A stretch of DNA of 64,000 nt from Lachnospiraceae bacterium (GTDB lineage Bacteria; Bacillota; Clostridia; Lachnospirales; Lachnospiraceae), in assembly GCA_022845895.1 (NCBI GenBank), contig AP025573.1:1150501-1214500 (forward strand), read 5' to 3'. Positions within the stretch are counted from its first letter, which is position 1; the number at the start of each line of letters is the position of its first letter. Positions 58,016 through 64,000 of this stretch are shown here, piece after piece. The translations under genes and the position numbers were made by a program. The notes beneath the pieces are model-generated. The model had not been told where the DNA came from. It did no database searches and saw only the letters and a program-made list of their open reading frames with translations.

Positions 58016-58462
58016 ATGTCTAAAACTGTTGGAAAAGCAACTTTAGAAGCCGATGAAGATGGTTTAGTTACGCTTCAATGCAATAGATGCAGATCAAGAT
58101 TTAAAGTAAACTGCACATATTTAAATAATGATTTAGAAGATAAAGAGATTTATTGTCCTGTATGTGGAATATCAGAAGAGTTAAACACTTTTTGGCCTGA
58201 AGAGATTATTGAAGAAGCAAAGAAAGTAGCGTTAGTAGAGGCAGAACGAATGATTACAGATGCTTTAAAGGGAATAAATTCAAAATTTATGAAAGTAAAA
58301 ACAAAACCTGTTCAAAAAGTTGACACCAATATGATATTTAAAAACAAGGATTATGATATGCAAAAGGTAAAAGTACATTGTTGCAATAGAGAAATTGCAC
58401 TTATGCCAGCAGATGTTACTTCTGGTTTTTACTGTCCATATTGTGGGAGGATTGTAAAATGA
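58016..58462 (+). CDS. Zinc-ribbon protein
   Basis: Protein of 148 residues with two zinc ribbons: CNRCRSRFKVNC then CPVC at the N-terminus, and HCCNREIAL then CPYCGRIV at the C-terminus, joined by a helical segment. I recognise no family; the layout suggests nucleic acid or protein binding. AAGGAGG precedes ATG 58,016. It overlaps the start of the next gene (ATGA), so the two are a translational pair. Confidence 0.75.
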   Translation: MSKTVGKATLEADEDGLVTLQCNRCRSRFKVNCTYLNNDLEDKEIYCPVCGISEELNTFWPEEIIEEAKKVALVEAERMITDALKGINSKFMKVKTKPVQKVDTNMIFKNKDYDMQKVKVHCCNREIALMPADVTSGFYCPYCGRIVK

Positions 58463-59259
58463 GTAATTATACAAGCGAGGAAATACAAGATATTTCTTCA
58501 AACTTCAGGAATATTGCACGCCGATTAAGCAGGACGGATTATTCACAATGTGATACAAATTTAATAAGGTTTATGAAAGCTATAGATGAGCAAAAAGCGA
58601 TAAAGGATTTCGTTGATAGAAATAATACCTGTGAATATGATATTGAAGAAGTAATAAAAACAAGGGATTGGATAGGTCCATTTGAAATTAGTCCAATAGT
58701 TCAAGAAGAAATATCGTTGGAATATCAGATGTTAAAATATGCGGTTGACAAATTTGGTGGAGATTTTACTAGATTATATGGAACGCATATTTACACCAGT
58801 ACAAAATCAACCACAAACGATGAGATGCGCAAATTTATTGAACATATTATTGATCCGCTGATAGATTATATAAGCGAATATTTGAGATCGTGTTATGAGA
58901 AGATAGTTCGAGAAGAAGAAAAAAATAAGCCAAGTGCATCAAATGGAATAACTGCAAATTATTCAACGGTTGTAGTTGCAAATAATATTGACGGTACAGT
59001 TAATAATAATATTACCATTAATGAAGAAACACAAAACGATGCTATGGAGTTGCTATGTTCGATAAAGGAGATGATGTCATCGAATGATACAGGGGATAAG
59101 GATGATATATTAGAAATGTTGAAACAGATAGAATGTGATATAAAAGCAAATAATAAACCGAAAAAAGGATTTCTCGTTGCGCTTAAGAATTTGTGTGGAG
59201 GAAGTGCAGCAGCTATTACACTAGTAAATTCGCTTATGAAGTTATTTCAATTTGCATAA
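58459..59259 (+). CDS. Unassigned protein with hydrophobic C-terminus (possible defence effector)
   Basis: Protein of about 266 residues. The N-terminal two-thirds are helical. The middle has an Asn/Val/Ile-rich stretch (YSTVVVANNIDGTVNNNITI) like the beta-type linkers found in some toxin-like or abortive-infection proteins, and the C-terminus is hydrophobic (FLVALKNLCGGSAAAITLVN) with a possible membrane segment. I do not recognise it. Coupled to the zinc-ribbon gene and downstream of a DUF262 gene, it may be the effector of a defence module; this is inference. Confidence 0.65.
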   Translation: MSNYTSEEIQDISSNFRNIARRLSRTDYSQCDTNLIRFMKAIDEQKAIKDFVDRNNTCEYDIEEVIKTRDWIGPFEISPIVQEEISLEYQMLKYAVDKFGGDFTRLYGTHIYTSTKSTTNDEMRKFIEHIIDPLIDYISEYLRSCYEKIVREEEKNKPSASNGITANYSTVVVANNIDGTVNNNITINEETQNDAMELLCSIKEMMSSNDTGDKDDILEMLKQIECDIKANNKPKKGFLVALKNLCGGSAAAITLVNSLMKLFQFA

Positions 59260-59288
59260 ATCTAAAAGATATTATTGCTATTAGGAGT

Positions 59289-59435
59289 TGATAACATTTC
59301 CCTGATAACAAATTGATAACACCAGTTGGGATAGACCATAGGAATTAGACAGTTGGAGAAAAATAAAATCAAATAGAACCAAAATGCCCATACAAAATTG
59401 TATAGAAATCGTTTTTGCTTTGCGAGTTCGAGTGA
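59289..59435. repeat. 147-bp direct repeat, copy A
   Basis: Starts TGATAACATTT and ends GCGAGTTCGAGTGA. It is the same length as, and highly similar along its whole length to, copy B at 60,725-60,871. The two flank the YhcG nuclease gene. It contains a small palindrome (TACAAAATTGTA). Confidence 0.85.
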
Positions 59436-59616
59436 CATTGAATCTATGCAAATTATTAACGGGTAGCCTTGTAGACAGTAGAGGATGTGTGCGCCAACCT
59501 ATTATGATAAGTTTCAATGTAGCAAACATAACGATTAGTGGATGTAGAAAAACGGAACTATAATAAAGAGATAACTATGTGAAGAAGGCAAAAAGAAGAA
59601 TACTGTGGGGCTGATT

Positions 59617-60696
59617 ATGAAAAGAAATGAGATAGGCTTTGTAGTGACCAACGAATATAAGGAATGGCTCACTGCAATTAAAGAAAAAATCCGAAGCAGT
59701 CAGATTAAAGCATCTGTAAAAGTGAACCGGGAATTACTGGGATTATATTGGCACATAGGAGCAGATATTGTAGAACGACAGAAAAATGCTAGATGGGGTG
59801 ATGGATTACTCAAGCAGATGAGTGTCGATTTGAAAAAAGCATTTCCAGATATGACCGGATTTTCAGAAACAAACTTGAAAACAATGCGTTTATGGTATCG
59901 GTTTTATGCGGATGTTATAAATGGTCAACAGGTTGTAGACGAAATGACTTCCGAGGAAATCATAAAATTAATAACAAGCATTCCATGGGGACATAATCAG
60001 CGTATTATATTCAAGTGTAGCGATGTCAGAGAAGCCATTTTTTATGCGCAGCATACGTTAGAGCATAATTGGAGTCGTGATGTGTTGGTTCATCAGATAG
60101 AAGGAAAATTATATGAGCGAAAAGGAAAGGCAATTACAAATTTTAAAGAGAAACTTCCTTCTCCTTCGTCTGATTTGGCTATACAATCACTCAAAAATCC
60201 ATATAGCTTTGATTTTTTGTCCATGCGGGAAAGTTATGATGAAAAAGATTTAGAAGATGCGCTGGTTAGTCAGATAACACAATTTCTACTAGAACTTGGG
60301 ACAGGGTTTTCGTATGTTGGTCGTCAGATACATTTGAAGGTTGGAGAGCAGGATTTTTATTTGGATTTACTGTTTTATCATATTAAATTGCATTGTTATG
60401 TAGTTGTTGAGTTGAAAACGAAGAAGTTTGAGCCGGAATTTGCCGGAAAATTAAATTTTTATGTTACAGCGGTTAATAAGCAGTTAACTGGCGAAGAAGA
60501 TAATCCTGCTATTGGCTTGCTGATATGTAAAGACAAAGATAATGTGGTTGCAGAGTATTCGCTTGAAGAGATAGCCCAACCTATTGGCATTGCAGAATAT
60601 GAACTTGAAACGGTGTTGAAGAAAGAATATCAAAAGAGCTTACCGTCAATAGAGGAATTGGAATTAGAGGTGGCAAAGATGAGAGACGAAAATTAG
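59617..60696 (+). CDS. YhcG/DUF1016-type PDDEXK nuclease
   Basis: Protein of 359 residues. The N-terminal part (LLGLYWHIGADIVERQKNAR; LSVDLKKAFP-like) and the C-terminal PD-(D/E)XK core (DFYLDLLFYHIKLHCYVVVEL then KTKKFEPEFAGKLNFYV) match the YhcG/DUF1016 family, often found in restriction or defence islands. I start at ATG 59,617. The gene sits alone between two 147-bp direct repeats, so it may have been gained as a cassette. Confidence 0.93.
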   Translation: MKRNEIGFVVTNEYKEWLTAIKEKIRSSQIKASVKVNRELLGLYWHIGADIVERQKNARWGDGLLKQMSVDLKKAFPDMTGFSETNLKTMRLWYRFYADVINGQQVVDEMTSEEIIKLITSIPWGHNQRIIFKCSDVREAIFYAQHTLEHNWSRDVLVHQIEGKLYERKGKAITNFKEKLPSPSSDLAIQSLKNPYSFDFLSMRESYDEKDLEDALVSQITQFLLELGTGFSYVGRQIHLKVGEQDFYLDLLFYHIKLHCYVVVELKTKKFEPEFAGKLNFYVTAVNKQLTGEEDNPAIGLLICKDKDNVVAEYSLEEIAQPIGIAEYELETVLKKEYQKSLPSIEELELEVAKMRDEN

Positions 60697-60724
60697 TCAA
60701 CAAACTGTAGACTAATTTTAAGCG

Positions 60725-60871
60725 TGATAACATTTAGCTGATAACAAATTGATAACACCAGTTTGGATAGACCATAGGATTAGGACAGTTTAAATAAGAT
60801 AAAGTCAAATAGAACCAAAGGGCCTATACAAAATTGTATAGAGTCAACTTTGATTTTGCGAGTTCGAGTGA
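60725..60871. repeat. 147-bp direct repeat, copy B
   Basis: Same limits as copy A: TGATAACATTT at the start, GCGAGTTCGAGTGA at the end, with scattered substitutions. It lies about 30 bp after the nuclease stop. Confidence 0.85.
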
Positions 60872-60898
60872 TACAAGTGTATATAATTTATTTTATAT

Positions 60899-60924
60899 GG
60901 CAGGTAATCTAAGGATTGCCTGTC
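60899..60924 (+). terminator. Hairpin downstream of repeat copy B
   Basis: GGCAGGTAATC and GATTGCCTGTC pair (one or two mismatches) with a 4-nt loop. The T-run is weak, so terminator function is uncertain. Confidence 0.45.
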
Positions 60925-61145
60925 ATTTGGTATTTTATTACTATTTCAATTTAAAATTTAAAATTTAAAATTATTGTTGCCAAGGAAAAGGTTTTAGAAA
61001 AGTGTGTGTTAATTTTAAGATGTGGAAAAACAATATTGAGACATACAGAGGACTTTAAGGAGTGTGTAGAATGATTTATAATGGATAAAAAGAAAGATGT
61101 AGCAACAGAAGTAATACGAGTTTTTGCATAAATATATCACATTCA

Positions 61146-61361
61146 TTGATGAAACTTAAAGCAATATTAATTGGACAATTTGGAAGTAACATTAAAAATA
61201 TGGATACTCCAATGGTTGGAGAAATCAAAAGAGAAATAGAGGATAGTATTAATGAAAAAGCTGGATTTAAAGTAAATAGAAAGTTGTGTAACAATATTCA
61301 TTATACAAGAATAGATATTATTTCAGAGTTAGAATGGGAAATGGTTAATAAATTCCAATAA
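61146..61361 (+). CDS. Possible small protein or gene remnant (71 aa)
   Basis: A frame reading MKLKAILIGQFGSNIKNMDT, then GEIKREIEDSINEKAGFKVN. The composition looks protein-like, but I recognise no family and see no ribosome site before the ATG. A gene remnant is as likely as a real gene. Confidence 0.25.
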   Translation: MMKLKAILIGQFGSNIKNMDTPMVGEIKREIEDSINEKAGFKVNRKLCNNIHYTRIDIISELEWEMVNKFQ

Positions 61362-61563
61362 ATGCGTGAGCTTAAGAAAAAGGAAAAAAGTGAAAGTGAT
61401 AATAGGGGACATAATGTGTTGCAGGGATAAGATTATAAAAAATAAGTTGCAAAAAATCGCACCAGTGGTGCGAGAAATAAAATCCTTTAAAAGAAATAGA
61501 AAAGCACAAGATATAGTACAATGATTAAAATATTCATTGCATGTTCAATTAAATAAGAACATG

Positions 61564-61605
61564 GATGCTGTAAAATTTTAAGTTGAATTTTACAGCATCT
61601 TTTTG
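61564..61605 (+). terminator. Strong intrinsic terminator
   Basis: GATGCTGTAAAATT and its exact complement form a 14-bp stem around an 8-nt loop, followed by TTTTTG. No recognised gene ends just before it. Confidence 0.85.
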
Positions 61606-61657
61606 TATAGTAAAGATGTAAGCAGAAATAATATGTGTCAGAGAAGGAGATGATGAT

Positions 61658-61906
61658 ATGCCCAGTATTTTACCAGTATCTGATTTAAGAAACTATAATG
61701 AAGTGCTTAAAAATTGTCAGGTAGGAGAGCCGGTTTTCTTAACGAAAAATGGTAGAGGAAAATTTGTAGTCCTTGATATAGAGGATTATGAAAAAGACAG
61801 AGCAGAGAAAAAGTTGTTGGCTAAATTGCTGGAAGCAGAAGAAGCTGTTACAGATGGAAAAGGTTGGATGAGACTTGATGAACTGAAGTCAGCAATGGAG
61901 GAATAA
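61658..61906 (+). CDS. Phd/YefM-type antitoxin
   Basis: Antitoxin of 82 residues with the Phd/YefM N-terminal DNA-binding fold (LPVSDLRNYNEVLKNCQVGE; PVFLTKNGRGKFVVLDI) and a helical tail that would wrap the toxin. GAAGGAGATGATG precedes ATG 61,658. It pairs with the RelE/ParE-type gene that follows 6 bp later. Confidence 0.9.
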   Translation: MPSILPVSDLRNYNEVLKNCQVGEPVFLTKNGRGKFVVLDIEDYEKDRAEKKLLAKLLEAEEAVTDGKGWMRLDELKSAMEE

Positions 61907-61912
61907 CGATTA

Positions 61913-62209
61913 ATGAAACTAAGGATTAATCCTCTTGTAGCGGCTGATTTGAAAGCAATTCGGGATTATATCGCAGAGGACAATGCGGAAGCAGCAAGAA
62001 AGACAGTAGATGAAATTTACAAAAGCTTTGAAAATCTACAGCAATTCCCGACAATGGGAGCAGATTTGTCAAAGCGAGTAAGCTTCAAAACGGATTATAA
62101 GTATCTGATACATGGAAACTATATCACACTTTATCTTATCAAAAAAGATTGTGTTGAGATATATTGTGTGATTGACAGATACCAAGATATTACAAGTATT
62201 TTGTTCTGA
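61913..62209 (+). CDS. RelE/ParE-family toxin
   Basis: Toxin of 98 residues: LRINPLVAADLKAIRDYIAE at the start, EIYKSFENLQQFPTMG in the middle and YLIHGNYITLYLIKKD near the end, as in ParE/RelE toxins. Whether it targets ribosomes or gyrase cannot be decided from sequence. Its translation start follows the antitoxin stop closely. A terminator lies downstream. Confidence 0.9.
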   Translation: MKLRINPLVAADLKAIRDYIAEDNAEAARKTVDEIYKSFENLQQFPTMGADLSKRVSFKTDYKYLIHGNYITLYLIKKDCVEIYCVIDRYQDITSILF

Positions 62210-62271
62210 TAAAAGAATTGAATTCTTGCCGGGTTCGCGTAGTCGGCAATTAAAAGATATTTAAACCAACG

Positions 62272-62319
62272 AAAAAGGTCTTGCCGAATTGAGTGAAATC
62301 AATTTGGCAAGACCTTTTT
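62272..62319. terminator. Strong bidirectional terminator
   Basis: AAAAGGTCTTGCC and GGCAAGACCTTTT form a long stem, extended inward by AATTGA/TCAATT, with A and T runs on both sides. It separates the toxin-antitoxin pair from the collagen-like gene. Confidence 0.88.
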
Positions 62320-62505
62320 ACTCGCAAAATATCAAGGCGGCCTGTTGCCGGTTTTTACCCATTGTCGTTTTACCATTTTCCTATTATATAGATAACAGAA
62401 CGATTTGCCATCCTGCAGCATAAGATGCTATAGGTACACGTATATCTAAGTATTTTGTGGATCTACTGAACCTACATCATGTTTATACGAAAGGATTGAG
62501 TTAAT

Positions 62506-63207
62506 ATGAAAAAATATACTGATTGTAACGATTGTGAATGTTATACTAATGAGAGTTGTGCATTTTGCGGCGGTTGTGGTTGTAATCACTGCTGCCGTGG
62601 TCCCCAAGGCCCTGCCGGCCCCCAGGGACCTCAAGGACCGGCTGGCCCCCAGGGACCTCAAGGACCGGCTGGTCCCCAGGGACCTCAAGGTCCGGCCGGC
62701 CCTGCCGGTGATACAAGCTCTGCCTGTTGTAGCTGTAGTGAGCAACTAAGAAATATAATCCAACAAATCATTACCCTGTATCCAGATAATAATCTGTTTG
62801 TCACTTTGAATAGTGGTGATGCAGTTGTTGGCCGTCCCGGCTCTTTGATTACAGGACCAAACGGGCGTACCGGAGTATTTGTAGTAATAAATCCTCAAAA
62901 TTTTGAGCAATATTTGTCCACCTGCAGCATCGACACAATTCAGATAAACAATGCAATGTATAATGATGCCATTGTTTATCTACCGGAACCGGTTCCCGTT
63001 CCGGCAGACTGTTGCGCCGATTGCGAAGCAACGATTCGTTCTCTCCTGCCTGTCGGAACATCTGACGTTGTTATAACCACTAGTACTCAAACTCCATCAA
63101 CGGGAACAGTTATTAGAAATGAATACGGTATGATTGTACTTGCTAATGAGGCTGAAAACAATATCACCTTTATTTCCTCGTGCAGTATTGATTTATTTTT
63201 CAGTTAG
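62506..63207 (+). CDS. Collagen-like cysteine-rich surface/exosporium-type protein
   Basis: Protein of 233 residues. The N-terminal part is rich in cysteine ([20 protein letters not shown]), followed by about 40 residues of Gly-Pro-Gln/Ala collagen repeats, a short Cys/Ser segment, and a beta-rich C-terminal domain ([20 protein letters not shown]). The layout recalls BclA-type exosporium proteins of spore formers, though no anchor was identified. AAAGGATTGAG lies before the ATG. It may be a host gene between mobile elements. Confidence 0.83.
   Translation: MKKYTDCNDCECYTNESCAFCGGCGCNHCCRGPQGPAGPQGPQGPAGPQGPQGPAGPQGPQGPAGPAGDTSSACCSCSEQLRNIIQQIITLYPDNNLFVTLNSGDAVVGRPGSLITGPNGRTGVFVVINPQNFEQYLSTCSIDTIQINNAMYNDAIVYLPEPVPVPADCCADCEATIRSLLPVGTSDVVITTSTQTPSTGTVIRNEYGMIVLANEAENNITFISSCSIDLFFS
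62600..62708. repeat. Tandem repeat of the collagen-like region
   Basis: Near-identical 27-bp units (CCCCAGGGACCTCAAGGACC type) repeated about four times, encoding Gly-Pro-Gln/Ala triplets. Such repeats change length easily. Confidence 0.85.
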
Positions 63208-63264
63208 AGTATGAAGCGGACGGACATATATGTCTGTCCGCCAGACTGACGGAGGGGGTGAGGT

Positions 63265-63770
63265 GTCCAGAGAGTTGGTGGAATATTTAAATCAATCGCT
63301 ACAGGTATTCTACCAAAGTCTCTTGATGCTTTCAACTGGCACTGGAGGAGAAGTCTATTGCTTTCCAGTCGGATAAGGTTAACGGATTTGAGTGAATAGG
63401 GGAATAGAATATCTGTGCGGATAATTTGCTAAATGGAAGTAGCCGGGGAAAGAAGATAAAGACATCACGGAATATTTCAGTTAAGGCTTTCAATTCTAAA
63501 TGAGTTACATATCTTTTGTTTGTTTCTATGCGGGTAATGATATTTTATCCATGTTGAACCCGGCTAATTGCAGTTAGTGGGCAAGGTCATGCTGATAGAA
63601 AAGATGTGACGGACGAGAGACATGCGTTGGGAGAACAGACGGAAAAGGTGGGAGTAAGTTCTTGAGCCGGGAAAGGGCGGGCTTAGAGTTTGATATGTTT
63701 TGTATGCTAGAGCAGGATGGTATGACGGTGGGAGTTGCCGTGGATAGGGTGCATATTAAGGAATAGAGAG
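63265..63770 (+). pseudogene. Decayed copy of the second mobilisable element (ATPase and lipoprotein remnants)
   Basis: 63,271-63,320 matches the hairpin leader at 51,501-51,552. About 63,365-63,475 matches the 3' part of the AAA ATPase gene (near 52,300-52,410), with frameshifts and a large internal deletion. 63,590-63,766 matches the lipoprotein gene (near 56,290-56,470) with stops. No intact frame remains. This is a fossil insertion of the same element type. Confidence 0.85.
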
Positions 63771-63796
63771 AAGTTGTACTTCTGTACAATTTATAA

Positions 63797-63846
63797 AAAC
63801 CTTACTGATTTTCAGCAGTGAAACTGAATATCGGTAAGGTTTTTTC
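63797..63846. terminator. Bidirectional terminator
   Basis: AAAAACCTTAC and GTAAGGTTTTT form the stem of a large hairpin with an inner CAG/CTG pair. It lies between the decayed element and the HD-domain gene. Confidence 0.75.
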
Positions 63847-63865
63847 GACAGCTACAAATTACTTT

Positions 63866-64000
63866 TTAACCCGATTTCCTCTGCTTTTTACAATGCTCTT
63901 CCGGAAATTTCTCATAGTCCAAATCGTGCAGCAGACCTGCGGTGCCCCACGCTTCTTCGCCCTCGCCGTCCAGCCTGGCGAAACGGGCCGTGACCGCCTC
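63866..64000 (-). pseudogene. HD-domain (HDIG-type) hydrolase, fragment at window edge
   Basis: The visible frame, read leftwards from the edge, gives EEAWGTAGLLHDLDYEKFPE then EHCKKQRKSG and a stop. HDLDYEKFPEEHC is typical of small HDIG-type phosphohydrolases, in which the sequence normally goes on for about 80 residues. One added A in the A-run would give EHCKKAEEIG, the natural continuation, so the 3' end seems frameshifted and then truncated. The rest of the gene lies beyond the window. Confidence 0.7.

Larger units (their letters stand above)
60925..61657. other. AT-rich intergenic region
   Basis: About 730 bp with no convincing gene. It holds a short frame of 71 codons (61,146-61,361), a 6-bp hairpin (CGCACC/GGTGCG near 61,468-61,482) and a strong terminator at 61,564-61,605 with no long coding frame before it, which leaves room for a small RNA. 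Confidence 0.6.

Noticed and set aside
59420..59435. GAGTTCGAGT in the 147-bp repeats considered as a tRNA T-arm
   Set aside because: No acceptor, D or anticodon stems could be drawn around it in either copy.

Overview
The window looks like the chromosome of a gut Clostridia-type Firmicute (Lachnospiraceae/Ruminococcaceae-like). The basis is the kind of mobile elements present (a Tn1549/CTn-like conjugative element and Tn4451-like mobilisable elements), strong AGGAGG ribosome binding sites, frequent TTG starts and a Spo0A_C-like small protein. Almost everything is mobile DNA. Only the right end (a collagen-like protein gene and the tail of an HD-domain hydrolase gene) may be host backbone. 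No rRNA, tRNA, CRISPR array or recognisable antibiotic-resistance gene was seen.

Region A (about 1-50,939) is a large conjugative element (ICE), nearly all on the minus strand. Read in the direction of transcription (right to left) it has accessory and replication genes (50.7-46.9 kb: DUF6017-type initiator, TOPRIM/DUF3991 primase, small regulators), large polyvalent-type proteins (LPD1 zincin and others), DUF3846, PcfB and the coupling protein VirD4. Then come Maff2, a VirB6/TrbL-like membrane protein, SpoVG, an MT-A70 methyltransferase, PrgI, VirB4, a CD1108-type cell-wall hydrolase, DUF4315, DUF4366, and a giant SpaA-type adhesin fused to a class B sortase. Last are an AbiEi/AbiEii toxin-antitoxin pair, a nucleotide module (small helical protein, ThyX, dUTPase), an HTH regulator, DUF1273, DUF3789, DUF5688 and topoisomerase III (cut by the window edge). 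The ICE relaxase and integrase are not in the window.

Region B (22,515-40,257) is a complete Tn4451-like mobilisable element inserted inside virD4. It splits the Walker A half (40.3-41.3 kb) from the Walker B half (21.7-22.5 kb). Removing it and keeping one copy of a 2-bp GG core restores an open frame of about 614 codons. It encodes a TnpX-like large serine recombinase, TnpV, TnpW, a MobA/MobL relaxase with a hairpin-rich oriT, a DnaC-like loader and replication initiator, three small sigma-like proteins, a RelB/YafQ pair, and an AT-richer cargo operon. The cargo holds a TetR regulator, a KTR zinc protein, two YbtPQ-like ABC transporters, an ECF transporter and a DtxR-type regulator, and it looks like siderophore/iron import. 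While the element sits there, the ICE should lack a functional coupling protein.

Region C (50,940-56,542, plus strand) is a second mobilisable element. It has a truncated tyrosine integrase tail, MobC, an AAA (RepA/KaiC-like) ATPase, a MobV-type relaxase with oriT, TnpV, regulators and a lipoprotein. Its oriT shares an 18-bp core with that of region B although the relaxases differ.

Region D (56.6-62.3 kb) is AT-rich accessory DNA: a DUF262 protein followed by a zinc-ribbon protein and a C-terminally hydrophobic protein (a possible defence cassette), a YhcG/DUF1016 nuclease gene between two 147-bp direct repeats, and a Phd/RelE-type pair. Region E (62.5-64.0 kb) has a collagen-like surface protein gene, a decayed second copy of the region-C element (ATPase and lipoprotein remnants), and the frameshifted end of an HD-domain hydrolase gene.

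The observations I rate highest are the coupling-protein split by a precisely excisable element, and a short motif, (K/R)(P)S(V/L)xxx(L/M), placed 29-31 residues from the C-terminus of six otherwise unrelated ICE proteins. The motif may be a shared recruitment or secretion tag.
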